Shown here one piece after another: positions 6,218-6,353 of a stretch of 6,353 nucleotides of DNA (its first letter is position 1; each line of letters opens with the position of its first letter). The position numbers were made by a program, and so were the translations under genes. The notes below the pieces were generated by a model. The model had not been told where the DNA came from, did not search any database, and saw nothing but the letters and a program-made list of their open reading frames with translations. This DNA is from Clostridia bacterium (GTDB lineage: Bacteria; Bacillota; Clostridia; Christensenellales; Borkfalkiaceae). The stretch is taken from the NCBI GenBank assembly GCA_029063275.1, contig JAIDOO010000214.1:1-6353 (forward strand). The letters run 5' to 3'.

Positions 6218-6223
6218 CTCCTT
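6218..6223 (-). promoter_or_regulatory. ribU ribosome binding site
   Basis: AAGGAG on the minus strand, 9 bases before the ATG at 6208. It lies downstream of the riboswitch terminator and is not part of that hairpin, which points to control at the transcription level. Confidence 0.8.
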
Positions 6224-6250
6224 AAAAATTTATTTTTAAAGTATTCTTTG

Positions 6251-6282
6251 AAAAAAGCGCTCCGAAAAAAATTCCGGAGCGC
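6251..6282 (-). terminator. Terminator of the FMN riboswitch
   Basis: On the minus strand GCGCTCCG (6282-6275), a 10-base loop and CGGAGCGC (6264-6257) form a perfect 8-bp stem followed by TTTTTT (6256-6251). It stands between the aptamer and the ribU ribosome binding site, as expected for an expression platform that stops transcription when FMN is bound. Confidence 0.88.
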
Positions 6283-6304
6283 AAATAAAACGAGTTTACC
6301 GCTT

Positions 6305-6353
6305 TAAAATTCTTTTATCATCCGGACTATACCGTCTGTATCGGAATTTCACC
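6305..6353 (-). promoter_or_regulatory. FMN riboswitch (RFN element), 3' part only
   Basis: Read on the minus strand from the window edge, GGTGAAATTCCGATA is followed by GACGGTATAGTCCGGATG and an A-rich AAAAGAA tail. These are the conserved 3' segments of the FMN aptamer (the GACGGUAUAGUCCGGAUG core). The 5' half, with the GGGGC..GGUG and GGCGGU segments, lies beyond the window. The aptamer is followed by an intrinsic terminator and then ribU, the standard arrangement for flavin feedback on riboflavin uptake. The downstream end at 6305 is approximate. Confidence 0.93.

Overview
All recognisable genes lie on the minus strand, so transcription runs from the high-coordinate end to the low end. 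The window looks like chromosome from an uncultured gut Clostridia (Firmicutes). The reasons are strong AGGAG-type ribosome binding sites, SigA-type promoters, an FMN riboswitch ahead of a RibU-type ECF S-component, hairpin/U-tract terminators, and a very large BspA-type leucine-rich-repeat surface protein with CxxC modules. No mobile-element gene, tRNA, rRNA or CRISPR array was seen. The taxonomic statement is inference.

Layout in order of transcription. (1) 6353-6251: the 3' part of an FMN riboswitch, cut by the window edge, followed by its terminator. (2) 6208-5495: ribU, the riboflavin-binding membrane subunit of an ECF transporter, closed by a strong hairpin terminator at 5488-5463. (3) 5494-5139: a 356-base non-coding interval that is rich in signals. 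It holds a near-consensus promoter (P1), a very GC-rich hairpin, a second weaker promoter (P2), an 86-base imperfect inverted repeat beginning about where P2 transcripts should start, and a complete intrinsic terminator only 11 bases before the ribosome binding site of the next gene. (4) 5138-4446: a 230-residue protein with three predicted membrane segments and a cytoplasmic beta-rich domain. (5) 4445-162: a 1427-residue membrane-anchored BspA-type LRR protein. (6) 143-1: the first 47 codons of another protein, possibly a family 3 glycoside hydrolase.

The last three genes form one tightly packed operon: the stop of gene 4 directly abuts the start of gene 5 (TAAATG), and gene 6 starts 18 bases after gene 5 ends. 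Genes 4 and 5 appear to share a homologous cytoplasmic domain next to a membrane segment, which suggests that their products work together at the membrane. The LRR protein would display a roughly 1000-residue repeat region outside the cell.

The most interesting part is the leader of this operon. Any transcript from P1 or P2 must read through a terminator to reach the genes. The structured RNA before it matches no riboswitch class I recognise, so it is a candidate undescribed attenuator or cis-regulatory RNA, or else a dispersed palindromic repeat that was co-opted or inserted there.
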